DNA of 64,000 bases from Mycobacterium marinum (lineage in GTDB: Bacteria > Actinomycetota > Actinomycetes > Mycobacteriales > Mycobacteriaceae). Location: assembly GCF_003391395.1 (NCBI RefSeq), contig NZ_CP024190.1, positions 6,138,001-6,202,000 on the forward strand. Reading direction: 5' to 3'. Below are positions 33,301 to 41,099 of the stretch, piece after piece (the first letter of the stretch is position 1; each line of letters starts with the position of its first letter). A model generated the notes under the pieces. The model was not told the DNA's origin and did not search any database. It saw only the letters and a list, made by a program, of their open reading frames with translations. The position numbers and the translations under genes are program-made.

Positions 33301-33514
33301 GAGTGACGAGCTCGGCCATGATCTCGCGCAGTCGCTCCGGACCGACGGCGGCCGCGATGTCCATCGAATGCGCCACGTCGGCGAACAGCACCGTGACTTG
33401 TTTGTATTCCGCACGGGTATCGGCGGCACCGACCGGTGCGCCGCATTCGTGACAGAACCGCGCATTCTCCAGGGATTCGACACCGCAAGCGCGGCACACT
33501 GTTACGGGCGTCAT
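30344..33514 (-). CDS. Class III cyclase-AAA-TPR signalling protein (copy A)
   Basis: A 1056-residue cytoplasmic protein. Order: zinc ribbon (Cys 7, 10, 21, 24), class III nucleotide cyclase domain (about 38-215), P-loop ATPase with GPVGIGKS at 261-268 and Walker B VVFVLEDVHW, then about 450 residues of TPR-like helices. Metal-binding Asp46 and Asp90 and Lys86 are present. The position that binds the base with Asp is Thr159, and the transition-state Asn is Gly166 (YTAVGEQVGMAQR), so cyclase activity may be weak or absent. GGAGG lies 5 nt before ATG. It is a close paralogue of copy B, on the same strand. No LuxR DNA-binding domain is present. Confidence 0.9.
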   Translation of the reverse strand: MTPVTVCRACGVESLENARFCHECGAPVGAADTRAEYKQVTVLFADVAHSMDIAAAVGPERLREIMAELVTRASAVVQRYAGRVDKFTGDGVMAVFGAPAALEDHALRACLAALDIQDEVARLAADISRTDGVELRLRIGLNSGEVITGGIGPTALGYTAVGEQVGMAQRMESIAPVGGVMVSDTTSRLVEGVVLLGAPQRVQVKGMGTVSARELRGATAQHQRTDTAESTLVGRGWEVAAVSTMLDRAIHGRGSVVGVTGPVGIGKSRLVREAIGLAKSRGVTVVHTYCESHAADVPFRVMTRLLRAVGQASGLDDEAARARVRDRVPDAQLPDLLLLDDLLGIAAPGAELPRIDPDARRRRLTGLINASQLARTEPVVFVLEDVHWIDEASESMLADFLTVMLQTPSLVLFTYRPEYRGALQLVPGAQTIALVPLTDADVSTLVAELLGQDPSVATIGRVISERAAGNPLFAEEMTRELAERGVLTGERGSYQCRTDVAEIRVPATVQAAIGARIDRLSPAAKQTLSAAAVVGSRFSSDLLIGLGIEPCIDELLDADLIDQVRFTTRAEYAFRHPLVRTVAYEAQLKADRAQLHRRLAQALENADADPGDHHAALIAEHFEAAGDLAAAYRWHMRAGKWALNRDIAAARLSWERATRISDALPADTPDRSVKRIAPRTMLCGYAWRVHVNISDAHFAELRELCLAAGDKASLAIATAGLVMDRIYQARIHEGSRLASEAMGLIESIGNPTLTVGLSLTAIVAKAEQAQWLDVLHWSQLVIELADGDPTKGNFMIGSPLALALTTRAIARYCLGRPGWRDDVHQAVQTAGATDPVAYATVVAFVHNPGIAFGVLSPDEAAIREIEQAVQIAQQAGDDLALSSAQISLGIALLERGTEPGRDRGYGYLADTGDTLMRRGYSLGDLPIVEAYLARERGRRGDRDDALPMLRTAVDTLYRQGQLLSWGLPATHALVETLLDRGTEADWSEAQAAIERVADEPPDGPQPLRDIWLLRMRAALAGARGADGDYQRLCESYRDMARTLDFCGHLAWAEAMR

Positions 33515-33646
33515 CCGACCCTCCGCCAGTCCGGCTCCCCGGTTTGGTCAGGCTCCCAGCATAGGGCGACATCGTGGGATGCTGGTGATTCAGGCGCGCC
33601 GGTCGCGCGGCGGGCCGATCGTTGCGAGGTCTGCGAGGTGTTCCGG

Positions 33647-33958
33647 ATGTCCGAGCATGGTCGCCATCAACGATTGCAGGACCGGCTGCGCCACGCCGTC
33701 CTGTGGGCTCCGGCCGTCACCGACGCGGCGCTGCGCAGGGCCGTCTACCACGGGCAGGACGTGCCCGAGCCGCTGAGCGGATATGTGCAAAAGCTGCGCC
33801 GGTACGCCTACCGGGTCCAGGACAGCGACATCGAACAGTTGCGTGGCGCCGGCTACTGCGACGACGACATCTTCGAGATAACCATCGCGGCCGCACTCGG
33901 CGCCGGTGACGAGCGCCGGCATGCGGGTTTGTCCGCCCTCGAGCGGGCCTTGCGGTGA
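33647..33958 (+). CDS. Small AhpD/CMD-like helical protein
   Basis: A 103-residue helical protein whose C-terminal part (YCDDDIFEITIAAALGAG) resembles the end of carboxymuconolactone-decarboxylase/AhpD-like proteins; no CxxC motif is present. GAGG lies 8 nt before ATG. Its stop overlaps the GTG of the next gene (GTGA), and the neighbour is a complete CMD-family protein, so the two probably form a complex or complementary subunits. The function is not established. Confidence 0.75.
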   Translation: MSEHGRHQRLQDRLRHAVLWAPAVTDAALRRAVYHGQDVPEPLSGYVQKLRRYAYRVQDSDIEQLRGAGYCDDDIFEITIAAALGAGDERRHAGLSALERALR

Positions 33959-34533
33959 GGCTGCCCAGCATCACCCGCGGGCGCCCCGGCCGCCGCCCGG
34001 TTTTCGCGCTGGCGCGATTTGTCAGCGGCCGCGACATCCCCGACATCATCAAGGTCCGCTACTACCGTCCGAGGTTTTTCGGCAAGCCGTTCTTCCAACT
34101 CGCGCAGGCGCTGCTGCGCGGCCCTTCGCCGTGGACGATCGGTGAGCGAGAGCTCTTCGCGGCGTTCGTGTCGGCGCGCAACCGATGCCAGTTCTGCGCC
34201 ACCACTCACGAGGCCGTCGCGGCGGCGACCCTGGAACCCGACCTGGCCGCGGCGGTCGTCAGCGATTGGCGCACCGCGCCGGTCGACGAACCGGTGCGAG
34301 CCACCTTGGGCCTGCTGGACAAACTGACCCTGACGCCCGCCCAGGTGCGACCGGTCGACGTGCGGGCCGTTCTCGACGCCGGTGTCAGCGCCGAGGCGAT
34401 CCGGGATGCGGTCGAGATCTGTGCCCTGTTCAACACCATCAATCGGGTGGCCGACGGCCTGGACTTCGCGCTTCCCACCGGCACCGAGCGCACCCTCAAT
34501 ACTCGGGTACTGCTGCGGCTGGGCTATCGGTGA
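33955..34533 (+). CDS. Carboxymuconolactone decarboxylase / AhpD-like protein
   Basis: A 192-residue AhpD-fold protein. The redox motif CQFCATTH (CxxC plus His, near residues 80-87) is typical of alkylhydroperoxidase-like members that use a cysteine pair to reduce peroxides. It follows ELFAAFVSARNR, the conserved helix. The C-terminal INRVADGLDF is also family-like. It is translationally coupled to the small helical protein. The pair lies between the two cyclase-like genes on the opposite strand, ending convergently with copy B with 19 bases between. Confidence 0.87.
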   Translation: MRLPSITRGRPGRRPVFALARFVSGRDIPDIIKVRYYRPRFFGKPFFQLAQALLRGPSPWTIGERELFAAFVSARNRCQFCATTHEAVAAATLEPDLAAAVVSDWRTAPVDEPVRATLGLLDKLTLTPAQVRPVDVRAVLDAGVSAEAIRDAVEICALFNTINRVADGLDFALPTGTERTLNTRVLLRLGYR

Positions 34534-34552
34534 ACGCCGCGGCGCACACCGG

Positions 34553-37500
34553 TCACGGCATCGACTCGGCCTGCGCAATATGTCCGGCGAAACCCATCGC
34601 GCTCGCCGTGTCGCGGTAGCGATCCCGCAACCGCGCATACGTCGTGTCGTCGCCGTGCGCCCGCGCCAGCAGCGCGCGCAGCCGCAACAGCAGGATCTCG
34701 CGCACGGCCAGCCCGTCGTCGGCGGGTGCGGCCGCCAACCGTTCGATGGCCGCCGCGGCCTCGACCAGATCGCCCTCAGTCCCCCGGTCCAGCAGGGTCT
34801 GCACCAACACCCCGGTCGCCGGAGTGCTCCACCCCAACAGCCGTCCCTCCCGAAACAGGTGCTCGACGGCGGCGCGCATGTGCGCGATGGCGCCGTCGAG
34901 GTCCCCGCCCCGAGCCCACTCGCGGGCCAGGTAGACCTCGACGAAGGGCAAGTCGGCCAGGAAGTACACCCGACGCTGGAACATGTCACTGACATCGGCG
35001 AGCACCGCCTGCCCGCGGTCGCGCATCGGGTCTTCCCGGCGGTGGACCAGCGCGATGCCCCATGTCATCCGGGCGATGGCCAGCGCGACATCGTCACCGG
35101 AACGCTCGGCGATTTGCAGAGCGTCCTCGATCTGGCCGAGCGCGCAATCCTCGGACGCCAGGACACCGGTCGAGATGCCCGCGCTGTAGACGTAGGCGAC
35201 CACGGTGGCATAGGACATGGGATCGGCGCTGCGGGCCATCGCCAGACCATGCTGGAGATCTTCTGCCCACCCCGGACGCCCCAGGCAATAGCGCGCGTTG
35301 GCGCGGGTGGCGAAGGCCACCGCCAGGGGGCAGCCGATGATCAGAGCGCCCATCGTCGGGTCGCCGTCGGCCAGGGCGATCACCCGCTGTGACCAGCGCA
35401 GCGCATCCGACCACTCGGCGCACTCACTCTTGGCATAGATCAGCGCGATGGACAACGCGACCGTCAGGGCCGGATCGCCAACCGACTCGATGAGCGTCAT
35501 GGCCTCGGTCGCCAACTGCGATGCTTCGCGCATTCGCGCATGCTGCAGGTGGTCAATCACCAACCCCGCCATCCCGATCGACAGTGACGCCTTGTCCCCC
35601 GCGGCGGCACACAGTTCGCGCAATTCCTCGAAACGCGCGCCGGCAACGTCGATGTGGATTCGAAACGCGATGCCGCACAACATGGTGCGCGGGGCAATCC
35701 GCATGGCCGCCCGGTTGGGATCGTCGACGGGCAATGCGTCGGCGATCTTGCGGGCTCGCTCCCAGCTGAGGTGGGCGGCCGCGATGTCGCGATTGGTCGC
35801 CCACGCGGCGGCACGCACCTGCCAGCCGTAAGCGGCGTGCGATTCACCGGCGGCCTCGAGGTGTTCGGCGATCAGCGCGGCGTACTGGTCCGCCGATTCC
35901 GGAACCCGGGCTTCGATCACCGCGGCGAGCCGCCGGTGCATCTGGGCGCGAGCTGATTTCAATTGCGACTCGTAGGCCACGGTGTGAATCAGCGGATGCC
36001 GGAACACGTATTCGGCCGGCTCCGTGAACCGCACCTGGTCGACGAGTTCCGCGCTGATCAGCTCCTCGATCGGCGGGTCGATGCCCAGGCCGATCAGCAG
36101 CTCGGTGCTGAAGCGAGATCCGATGACGGCCGCGGCGCTGAGGGTCTGCTTGGCTGCCGGGCTGAGCCGGTCGATGCGCGCGCCGATGGTTGCCTGCAGC
36201 GTGGCCGGCACGATCGCGTCGTCGGCCTCGGCGGTGCACGCGTAACGGCCACGCTCCCCCACCAGCACCCGGCGTTCGGCGAGCTCGCGGATGATCTCCT
36301 CGGCGAAAAAGGGGTTGCCGGCGGCACGCGTGGCGATGATCTCGGCGATCTGGGCGACGGAGGGATCGGGGCCCAACAGTTCGGCGATCAGCGCCGAGGT
36401 TTCGGCATCGCTGAGCGGGCCCAGGGCGATGCTCTGGGCGCCGCGCACGCCCCGCAATGCTCCGCGATAGTCGGGCCGATAGGTCACCAGCACCATCGAG
36501 TGGGTCTGCGGGATCACCGTCAGAAACTCGGCGACCATCGATTCGCTGGCCTCGTCCATCCAGTGCGCATCCTCGATGACGTACACCGCGGGTTGGGCGC
36601 GAGCCAGCTGGACCGCGTTGATCAGCGCGGCCAGCCGCCGGCGGCGGGCCTCCGGGGCGATCTTGGGCAGCTCCACCCGGGGGTCGGCGATACCGAGCAG
36701 GTCATAGAGCAACAACAGGTCCTGCGGATCACCGTCTGGGACGATCGACCGTACCCGCACCCGCGCGGTGGCATCGTCGAGCCGGCTCACCTGGGCGGCG
36801 GCGCGCAGCAGACGGGTAACCGCCCGAAACGGGATATCGGTCGCGTGCGATTCGCAGAAGGTCGAAAACACCGTAACGCCAAGATTTTTCGCGACCCGCG
36901 CGGCTTCCCTGGCCAGCCGGGTCTTGCCGATGCCCGCCCGTCCGACCAGCGTCACCACCGACCCGCGCCCGGCAATGGAACGGTCCAGCATCGTGGTCAG
37001 GGTGTCCAACTCCCACTCGCGTCCCACCAACGTCGCCGGGGCGGGACCGCTTTGCCAGTACTGATCAACCACGCCGAGCAGCTGCCACGCCGGCACCGCA
37101 GCCTCGACACCCTTGATGTGCACCAGCTGCGGCTCGCCCAGCACGGCGGCGCCCTCGACCAGTCGGGCGGTGGACTCACCGAGCATCACCGTCTCCGGCG
37201 CGGCCACCGCCTCCATCCGCTGCGCCAGCCCGACTTGCTCACCAACCGCGGTGTAACCCAGCGCGCCCGTTCCGATTTCGCCGGCCACGACCTGCCCGGA
37301 ATTGAGGCCCACCCGAAGCTGCAGCACGACACCGTCGCGCCGATCGACCTCGCCGGCAAGGCGGTTGGCCTCATCCTGAACGCCCAGTGCGGCCAAACAC
37401 GCCCGCAGCGCGTGGTCCTCCAGAGCGGCCGGGGCACCGAATACCGCCATGATCCCGTCACCGGTGAACTTGTCGACCGTGCCGCCATATCGCTGCACCA

Positions 37501-37726
37501 CCACCGCCGCGCGGTTGACCAGCTCGGTCATGATCTCGCGCAACCGCTCGGCACCGAGCGCCGCCGCGATGTCCATCGAATGCACCACGTCGGCAAACAG
37601 CACCGTCACCTGCTTGTACTCGGCGTGGGCACCGGCGGCGGCGACGGGCGCGCCACATCCGTGGCAGAACCGGGCGTTTTCGAGGGGTTGGGTACCACAC
37701 GAGCGGCACGCCAGTACGGGCGTCAT
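34553..37726 (-). CDS. Class III cyclase-AAA-TPR signalling protein (copy B)
   Basis: A 1057-residue paralogue of copy A with the same layout: zinc ribbon (C..C, C..C), cyclase domain with FADVVHSMD and FTGDGIMAVFG metal sites, P-loop GRAGIGKTR, Walker B VYVIEDAHWMDEAS and a TPR-rich C-terminus. It keeps the same substitutions as copy A in the cyclase active site (GYTAVGEQVGLAQR, Thr and Gly in place of Asp and Asn). The start context is also shared (GGAGG-CGTCG-ATG versus GGAGG-GTCGG-ATG). Duplication therefore included the 5' end. Differences are concentrated in the linker after the cyclase domain and in the TPR region. Confidence 0.9.
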   Translation of the reverse strand: MTPVLACRSCGTQPLENARFCHGCGAPVAAAGAHAEYKQVTVLFADVVHSMDIAAALGAERLREIMTELVNRAAVVVQRYGGTVDKFTGDGIMAVFGAPAALEDHALRACLAALGVQDEANRLAGEVDRRDGVVLQLRVGLNSGQVVAGEIGTGALGYTAVGEQVGLAQRMEAVAAPETVMLGESTARLVEGAAVLGEPQLVHIKGVEAAVPAWQLLGVVDQYWQSGPAPATLVGREWELDTLTTMLDRSIAGRGSVVTLVGRAGIGKTRLAREAARVAKNLGVTVFSTFCESHATDIPFRAVTRLLRAAAQVSRLDDATARVRVRSIVPDGDPQDLLLLYDLLGIADPRVELPKIAPEARRRRLAALINAVQLARAQPAVYVIEDAHWMDEASESMVAEFLTVIPQTHSMVLVTYRPDYRGALRGVRGAQSIALGPLSDAETSALIAELLGPDPSVAQIAEIIATRAAGNPFFAEEIIRELAERRVLVGERGRYACTAEADDAIVPATLQATIGARIDRLSPAAKQTLSAAAVIGSRFSTELLIGLGIDPPIEELISAELVDQVRFTEPAEYVFRHPLIHTVAYESQLKSARAQMHRRLAAVIEARVPESADQYAALIAEHLEAAGESHAAYGWQVRAAAWATNRDIAAAHLSWERARKIADALPVDDPNRAAMRIAPRTMLCGIAFRIHIDVAGARFEELRELCAAAGDKASLSIGMAGLVIDHLQHARMREASQLATEAMTLIESVGDPALTVALSIALIYAKSECAEWSDALRWSQRVIALADGDPTMGALIIGCPLAVAFATRANARYCLGRPGWAEDLQHGLAMARSADPMSYATVVAYVYSAGISTGVLASEDCALGQIEDALQIAERSGDDVALAIARMTWGIALVHRREDPMRDRGQAVLADVSDMFQRRVYFLADLPFVEVYLAREWARGGDLDGAIAHMRAAVEHLFREGRLLGWSTPATGVLVQTLLDRGTEGDLVEAAAAIERLAAAPADDGLAVREILLLRLRALLARAHGDDTTYARLRDRYRDTASAMGFAGHIAQAESMP

Positions 37727-37810
37727 CGACGCCTCCGTCGGTCCTGACCCAGAGTTTTCGCCTTCCCAGGATAGGTGGCCGGGGGTTGCCGGGACCCGGT
37801 TATCTTTCAG

Positions 37811-37835
37811 TTGACACGGAGGCGGATTTTGTCAA
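37811..37835. promoter_or_regulatory. Inverted repeat upstream of the PE gene
   Basis: TTGACA (37811-37816) and TGTCAA (37830-37835) are perfect inverted arms separated by 13 bp in the 246-bp gap between copy B and the PE gene. It could be an operator, or two facing -35 boxes; no good -10 follows on either strand. Confidence 0.4.
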
Positions 37836-37972
37836 GTGGAGCCGCTCCGGTGGCGAGGTCGAGACTTGCCAGGGTCGCGGCCAACTCCGCATTGTGTTGC
37901 CAATAGAAATCGTTGCTATGTGCAGGCATCGCGGGCTTCCGGGCCCCGATGCGCCGAATAGGAGCCGAAGTG

Positions 37973-38284
37973 GTGATGTTGCGAGTTATTCCCGAGGGTT
38001 TGGCGGGGGCCAGTGCGGCGGTAGCGGCCATGACAGCTCGATTGGCCGCCGCGCATGCCGTTGCGGCGCCCGCCATTACGGCGGTGATTCCGCCAGCGGC
38101 CGATCCCGTGTCGGTGCGCAACGCGGCTGGGTTTAGCGCCGTCGGCGTTGAGCATTGCACCATGGCCACCGAAGGCATCGAGGAATTGGGCCGCTCCGGG
38201 GTCGGCGTGGGTGAGGCCGGTATCAGCTACACCGTTGGAGACGAAGCCGCGGCAGCCGGCTACGGCGCTTTTGGCGGCCTGTGA
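37973..38284 (+). CDS. PE-family protein
   Basis: A 103-residue PE protein, exported by a type VII (ESX) system as a heterodimer with its PPE partner. The N-terminus VMLRVIPEGLAGASAAV carries the PE signature at residues 7-8, followed by the paired helices with AAAHAVAAPAITAVIPPAADPVS. The secretion motif YxxxD is present near the C-terminus (YTVGD). GTG at 37973 is chosen, with AGGAG 8 nt upstream; the next ATG is one codon on. Its TGA overlaps the PPE start (TGATG). Confidence 0.9.
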   Translation: MMLRVIPEGLAGASAAVAAMTARLAAAHAVAAPAITAVIPPAADPVSVRNAAGFSAVGVEHCTMATEGIEELGRSGVGVGEAGISYTVGDEAAAAGYGAFGGL

Positions 38285-39570
38285 TGACCATGCCGATATG
38301 GACCGCCCTGCCGCCGGAGGTGCACTCCGCGCTGCTGTACGCCGGTCCTGGTCCCGGCCCCATCGTGGCCTCGGCGCAATCGTGGCAAGCGCTGGGCGCT
38401 AGCTACGCCGAGGAGGCCGCCGAACTCGAAGCGCTGCTGGCCACCGTGCAAGCCGGGCCCTGGCAGGGGCCCAGTGCCGCCAGTTTCGTTGGCGCCTACG
38501 GCCCGTATCTGGCGTGGCTGACCACGGCCAGCGCCGACTGTATGGCGCGGGCCGCAACACACGAGGCCACCGCGGCCGGCTACGTCAGCGCGCTGGCGGC
38601 GATGCCGACGCTGGTGGAGCTGGAAGCCAACCACGTCATCCACGGCGTGTTGCTGGCGACGAATTTCTTTGGGATCAACACGATCCCAATCGCGCTCAAC
38701 GAATCCGACTATGCGCGAATGTGGATTCAAGCCGCGACCACGATGAGCGTCTATGACGCGGCCAGCGCCGCCGCGGTGGCCGCAACACCACACACCAACC
38801 ACGCCCCGCCCATCCTCAAACCCGGAGCCAGCTCACTCACCAGCCTGCCTCCGCCGCCCAGCCCGCCCTGGTGGAGCATCATGTGGCAGCTGCTGCAAAC
38901 CCTGGCCGACATCGTGTCCCAGACGGTGAGCCAGTTGGCCAGCGAGGTGGCCAGTTTCGCCTGGCAGTTCGTCTTCTACCTCGGCCAGATAGTGGTGGCG
39001 TACGGGGTCATGCTGCTGGGCTACGCACTTCAAATGATGAAGATCCTGAACCTGCTGATCGCCGACCTGATCGTATTGGCACTGGATCAAGTTCAACTCG
39101 TCCTCATGTACCTCTACATCACGTTGCGCGGCGCCATTGCCATGGTCACGCTGGTCGCGGATTTTCTCAACAAGGTGCTCACGACGCTGTCGCTGGGAGT
39201 CGAGCACGCGATCGCAGCAATAGCGCAGGCGATCCGCGAACTGCTCGGTGGCGCGGCCATGGCGTTTCAGGCGGGCGGAGTTTCGCCGCTTTTGCCCCAA
39301 GCGAGCGCCCTGGGCAATGCCCCCACCGGCGCCATCGGTCTGGCACATTCCGGCGTGGCAGCGGCCGCATTACCCAACGCACATTTGGTTTCCGCGGTGC
39401 AGCTGTCTTCCAGCGGGTCGATGACGACGGCGGGATTCGCCGGCACCGCGCCACAGCAATCGATTGCGCAGCCGGTTGGATTGTCCACGCTAAGCGCCGG
39501 CTCATTTGGCGCCGACGCGCCCTTGCCGTTGCTGCCCAGCACGTGGGCCGCGGGCTCGATACCGGTCTGA
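38284..39570 (+). CDS. PPE-family protein
   Basis: A 428-residue PPE partner of the upstream PE protein. The first 180 residues form the PPE domain: PIWTALPPEVHSALLYAG, then the WxG motif in GPWQGPSAASF that with PE YxxxD makes the ESX secretion signal, and NFFGINTIPIALNESDYARMWIQAA. Residues about 195-320 are strongly hydrophobic (several membrane-length segments such as QIVVAYGVMLLGYAL), unlike the usual Gly/Asn-rich or SVP types, suggesting an outer-membrane or lipid-associated form. The C-terminal 110 residues are Ala/Ser-rich. It converges on the next gene with 2 bases between. Confidence 0.9.
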   Translation: MTMPIWTALPPEVHSALLYAGPGPGPIVASAQSWQALGASYAEEAAELEALLATVQAGPWQGPSAASFVGAYGPYLAWLTTASADCMARAATHEATAAGYVSALAAMPTLVELEANHVIHGVLLATNFFGINTIPIALNESDYARMWIQAATTMSVYDAASAAAVAATPHTNHAPPILKPGASSLTSLPPPPSPPWWSIMWQLLQTLADIVSQTVSQLASEVASFAWQFVFYLGQIVVAYGVMLLGYALQMMKILNLLIADLIVLALDQVQLVLMYLYITLRGAIAMVTLVADFLNKVLTTLSLGVEHAIAAIAQAIRELLGGAAMAFQAGGVSPLLPQASALGNAPTGAIGLAHSGVAAAALPNAHLVSAVQLSSSGSMTTAGFAGTAPQQSIAQPVGLSTLSAGSFGADAPLPLLPSTWAAGSIPV

Positions 39571-39572
39571 AC

Positions 39573-39983
39573 TCAGGTCGGCGGGCGCTCGATTCTCCAG
39601 GGGCCGCCGTCCCCGTCGCGCTGCAGCTTGACTTCATCGGTACCGCCGTCGCGCTTGCCGTCGACCTCGATCTCGACGGCGACGCGAATGGTCGCCTTGC
39701 TTTGTCCGCGCAACCGGACGGCGAGCACCTCCAAGCGGCGAAACGTCCAGCCGCGCAAGGTTTCGAGCTTGTCGATGATGATGTTGTCATCGGGCCAGAG
39801 CAGTTGTCCGGTCAGGTCGTCGCCGCGCATCAACGCCGCGTAGAACCCGACGACTGCCGCCGCCGGATCGGCGTTGCCTGGCGCCAGGTCGGCCGCCTGG
39901 GCGGGCGTGAGCACGATGGGCTCAACGTAGTCCGCCCAACCGTCGTCGTCACGTTCCTTGGTCGCCGGAATGATCAGCGCCAT
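39573..39983 (-). CDS. Hypothetical 136-residue protein
   Basis: A soluble protein of unknown family. A central AAAVVGFYAALMRGDDLTGQLL and a beta-rich second half (RRLEVLAVRLRG, TIRVAVEIEVDGK, GPWRIERPP) suggest an NTF2/SnoaL-like cone fold. The start is supported by TACCAT ending 6 nt before ATG on the minus strand and absence of a ribosome binding site, the leaderless pattern seen elsewhere here. It lies between the PPE gene and the primase-polymerase gene with no overlap to either. Confidence 0.7.
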   Translation of the reverse strand: MALIIPATKERDDDGWADYVEPIVLTPAQAADLAPGNADPAAAVVGFYAALMRGDDLTGQLLWPDDNIIIDKLETLRGWTFRRLEVLAVRLRGQSKATIRVAVEIEVDGKRDGGTDEVKLQRDGDGGPWRIERPPT

Positions 39984-39989
39984 ACGCCG

Positions 39990-39995
39990 ATGGTA
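39990..39995 (-). promoter_or_regulatory. -10 box for the 136-residue protein (leaderless)
   Basis: TACCAT on the minus strand ends 6 nt before the ATG at 39983. Confidence 0.5.
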
Positions 39996-40021
39996 TCCGG
40001 CGCAGCCCGGCGCATAAGGGC

Positions 40022-41062
40022 TTAGTCGTGGGCGTTTTTGGGTTTCAGGTCGGTGTCGCGGCTGGGCTGCACCCGCTTGGGTTCGCCCGGCATCTTGGGA
40101 TAGTTCGGGGGGTAGGGCATGTCACCGAGCCCGCGCTCGGCGTCGGCTTCAGCCATGTCCAGCAGCCCCGTAATCGACTGGGCCACGTCGTCCATGCCGG
40201 CCCAGGGGTCCGCACGGCGGGCAGTCAGGTCGGCAACCGTGGCCATGGTGTAGTCGTCCGGGTCGGCACCGGCCAGCTCTTCCCAGGTCAGCGGCGTCGA
40301 CACGGTGGCGATCGGGGTGGCCCGCACCGAGTACGCCGACGCCATGGTGCGGTCGCGGGCGTTCTGGTTGAAGTCGATGAAGATCCGCTGGCCACGTTCC
40401 TCTTTCCACCACGACGTGGTGACCGCCTCGGGGGCGCGGCGCTCAACTTCGCGGGCCAGGGCGATGCCGGCCCGGCGCACCTCGATGAAGTCCCAGTCGC
40501 TAGCGATGCGCAAGAACACGTGGATCCCGCGGCCGCCGGAGGTCTTCGGATAGCCGACCAATCCCAGGTCGTCGAGCACCGGCTTGAGCACGTCGACGGC
40601 GACCGAACGTGCCTGCGCGAAACCGGTACCGGGCTGCGGATCCAGATCGATCCGCAGCTCGTCGGGGTGCTCGGTGTCGGGGCAGCGCACCTGCCACGGG
40701 TGCAGCGTGACGGTTCCCATCTGCGCCGCCCAGACGATCGCGGCCGGATGGGTCACCTGCAGCGCGTCGGCGGTGCGTCCCGACGGAAAGCTCACCCGAC
40801 ACGTCCGCAGATAGTCGGGGTGGTGCTTGGGCACCCGTTTCTGATAGATCTCCTCACCGTCGATGCCGTCCGGAAATCGCTGCAAGTGGGTGGGACGATC
40901 CCGCAACGCGGTCAGCATCGGACCGCCCCCGACCGCCAGGTAATAGTCGATCAACCGGCCCTTGGTGCCCTGCTTCCCCAGCTTCGGGAAGTACACCTTG
41001 TCCCGGTTGGTCACGCGTACCGCGATGCCGTCGACGTCAAGTTCTTCTGCTGCAGCGGGCAT
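40022..41062 (-). CDS. Primase-polymerase of the LigD PolDom family, Rv3730c-like
   Basis: A 346-residue stand-alone archaeo-eukaryotic primase-type polymerase (Prim-PolC of M. tuberculosis, Rv3730c, same length). Such enzymes extend or gap-fill DNA with a preference for ribonucleotides and work with LigC in base-excision repair. Catalytic features: LRIDLDPQPG (DxD metal motif), GGRGIHVFLR (His), and a third acidic residue in IFIDFNQNARD. The start MPAAAEEL gives the orthologue length. It faces ligC head to head with 37 bases between the start codons. Confidence 0.92.
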   Translation of the reverse strand: MPAAAEELDVDGIAVRVTNRDKVYFPKLGKQGTKGRLIDYYLAVGGGPMLTALRDRPTHLQRFPDGIDGEEIYQKRVPKHHPDYLRTCRVSFPSGRTADALQVTHPAAIVWAAQMGTVTLHPWQVRCPDTEHPDELRIDLDPQPGTGFAQARSVAVDVLKPVLDDLGLVGYPKTSGGRGIHVFLRIASDWDFIEVRRAGIALAREVERRAPEAVTTSWWKEERGQRIFIDFNQNARDRTMASAYSVRATPIATVSTPLTWEELAGADPDDYTMATVADLTARRADPWAGMDDVAQSITGLLDMAEADAERGLGDMPYPPNYPKMPGEPKRVQPSRDTDLKPKNAHD

Positions 41063-41087
41063 ACCTGGATTCCAGCATGCCGCACGC

Positions 41088-41093
41088 CACAAT
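41088..41093 (+). promoter_or_regulatory. -10 box for ligC (leaderless)
   Basis: CACAAT ends 6 nt before the ATG at 41100. Confidence 0.4.
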
Positions 41094-41099
41094 GAACTA

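Noticed and set aside
35963..37747. Plus-strand 594-codon frame opposite cyclase copy B
   Set aside because: Antisense shadow with no domain pattern; the minus-strand protein has complete motifs.
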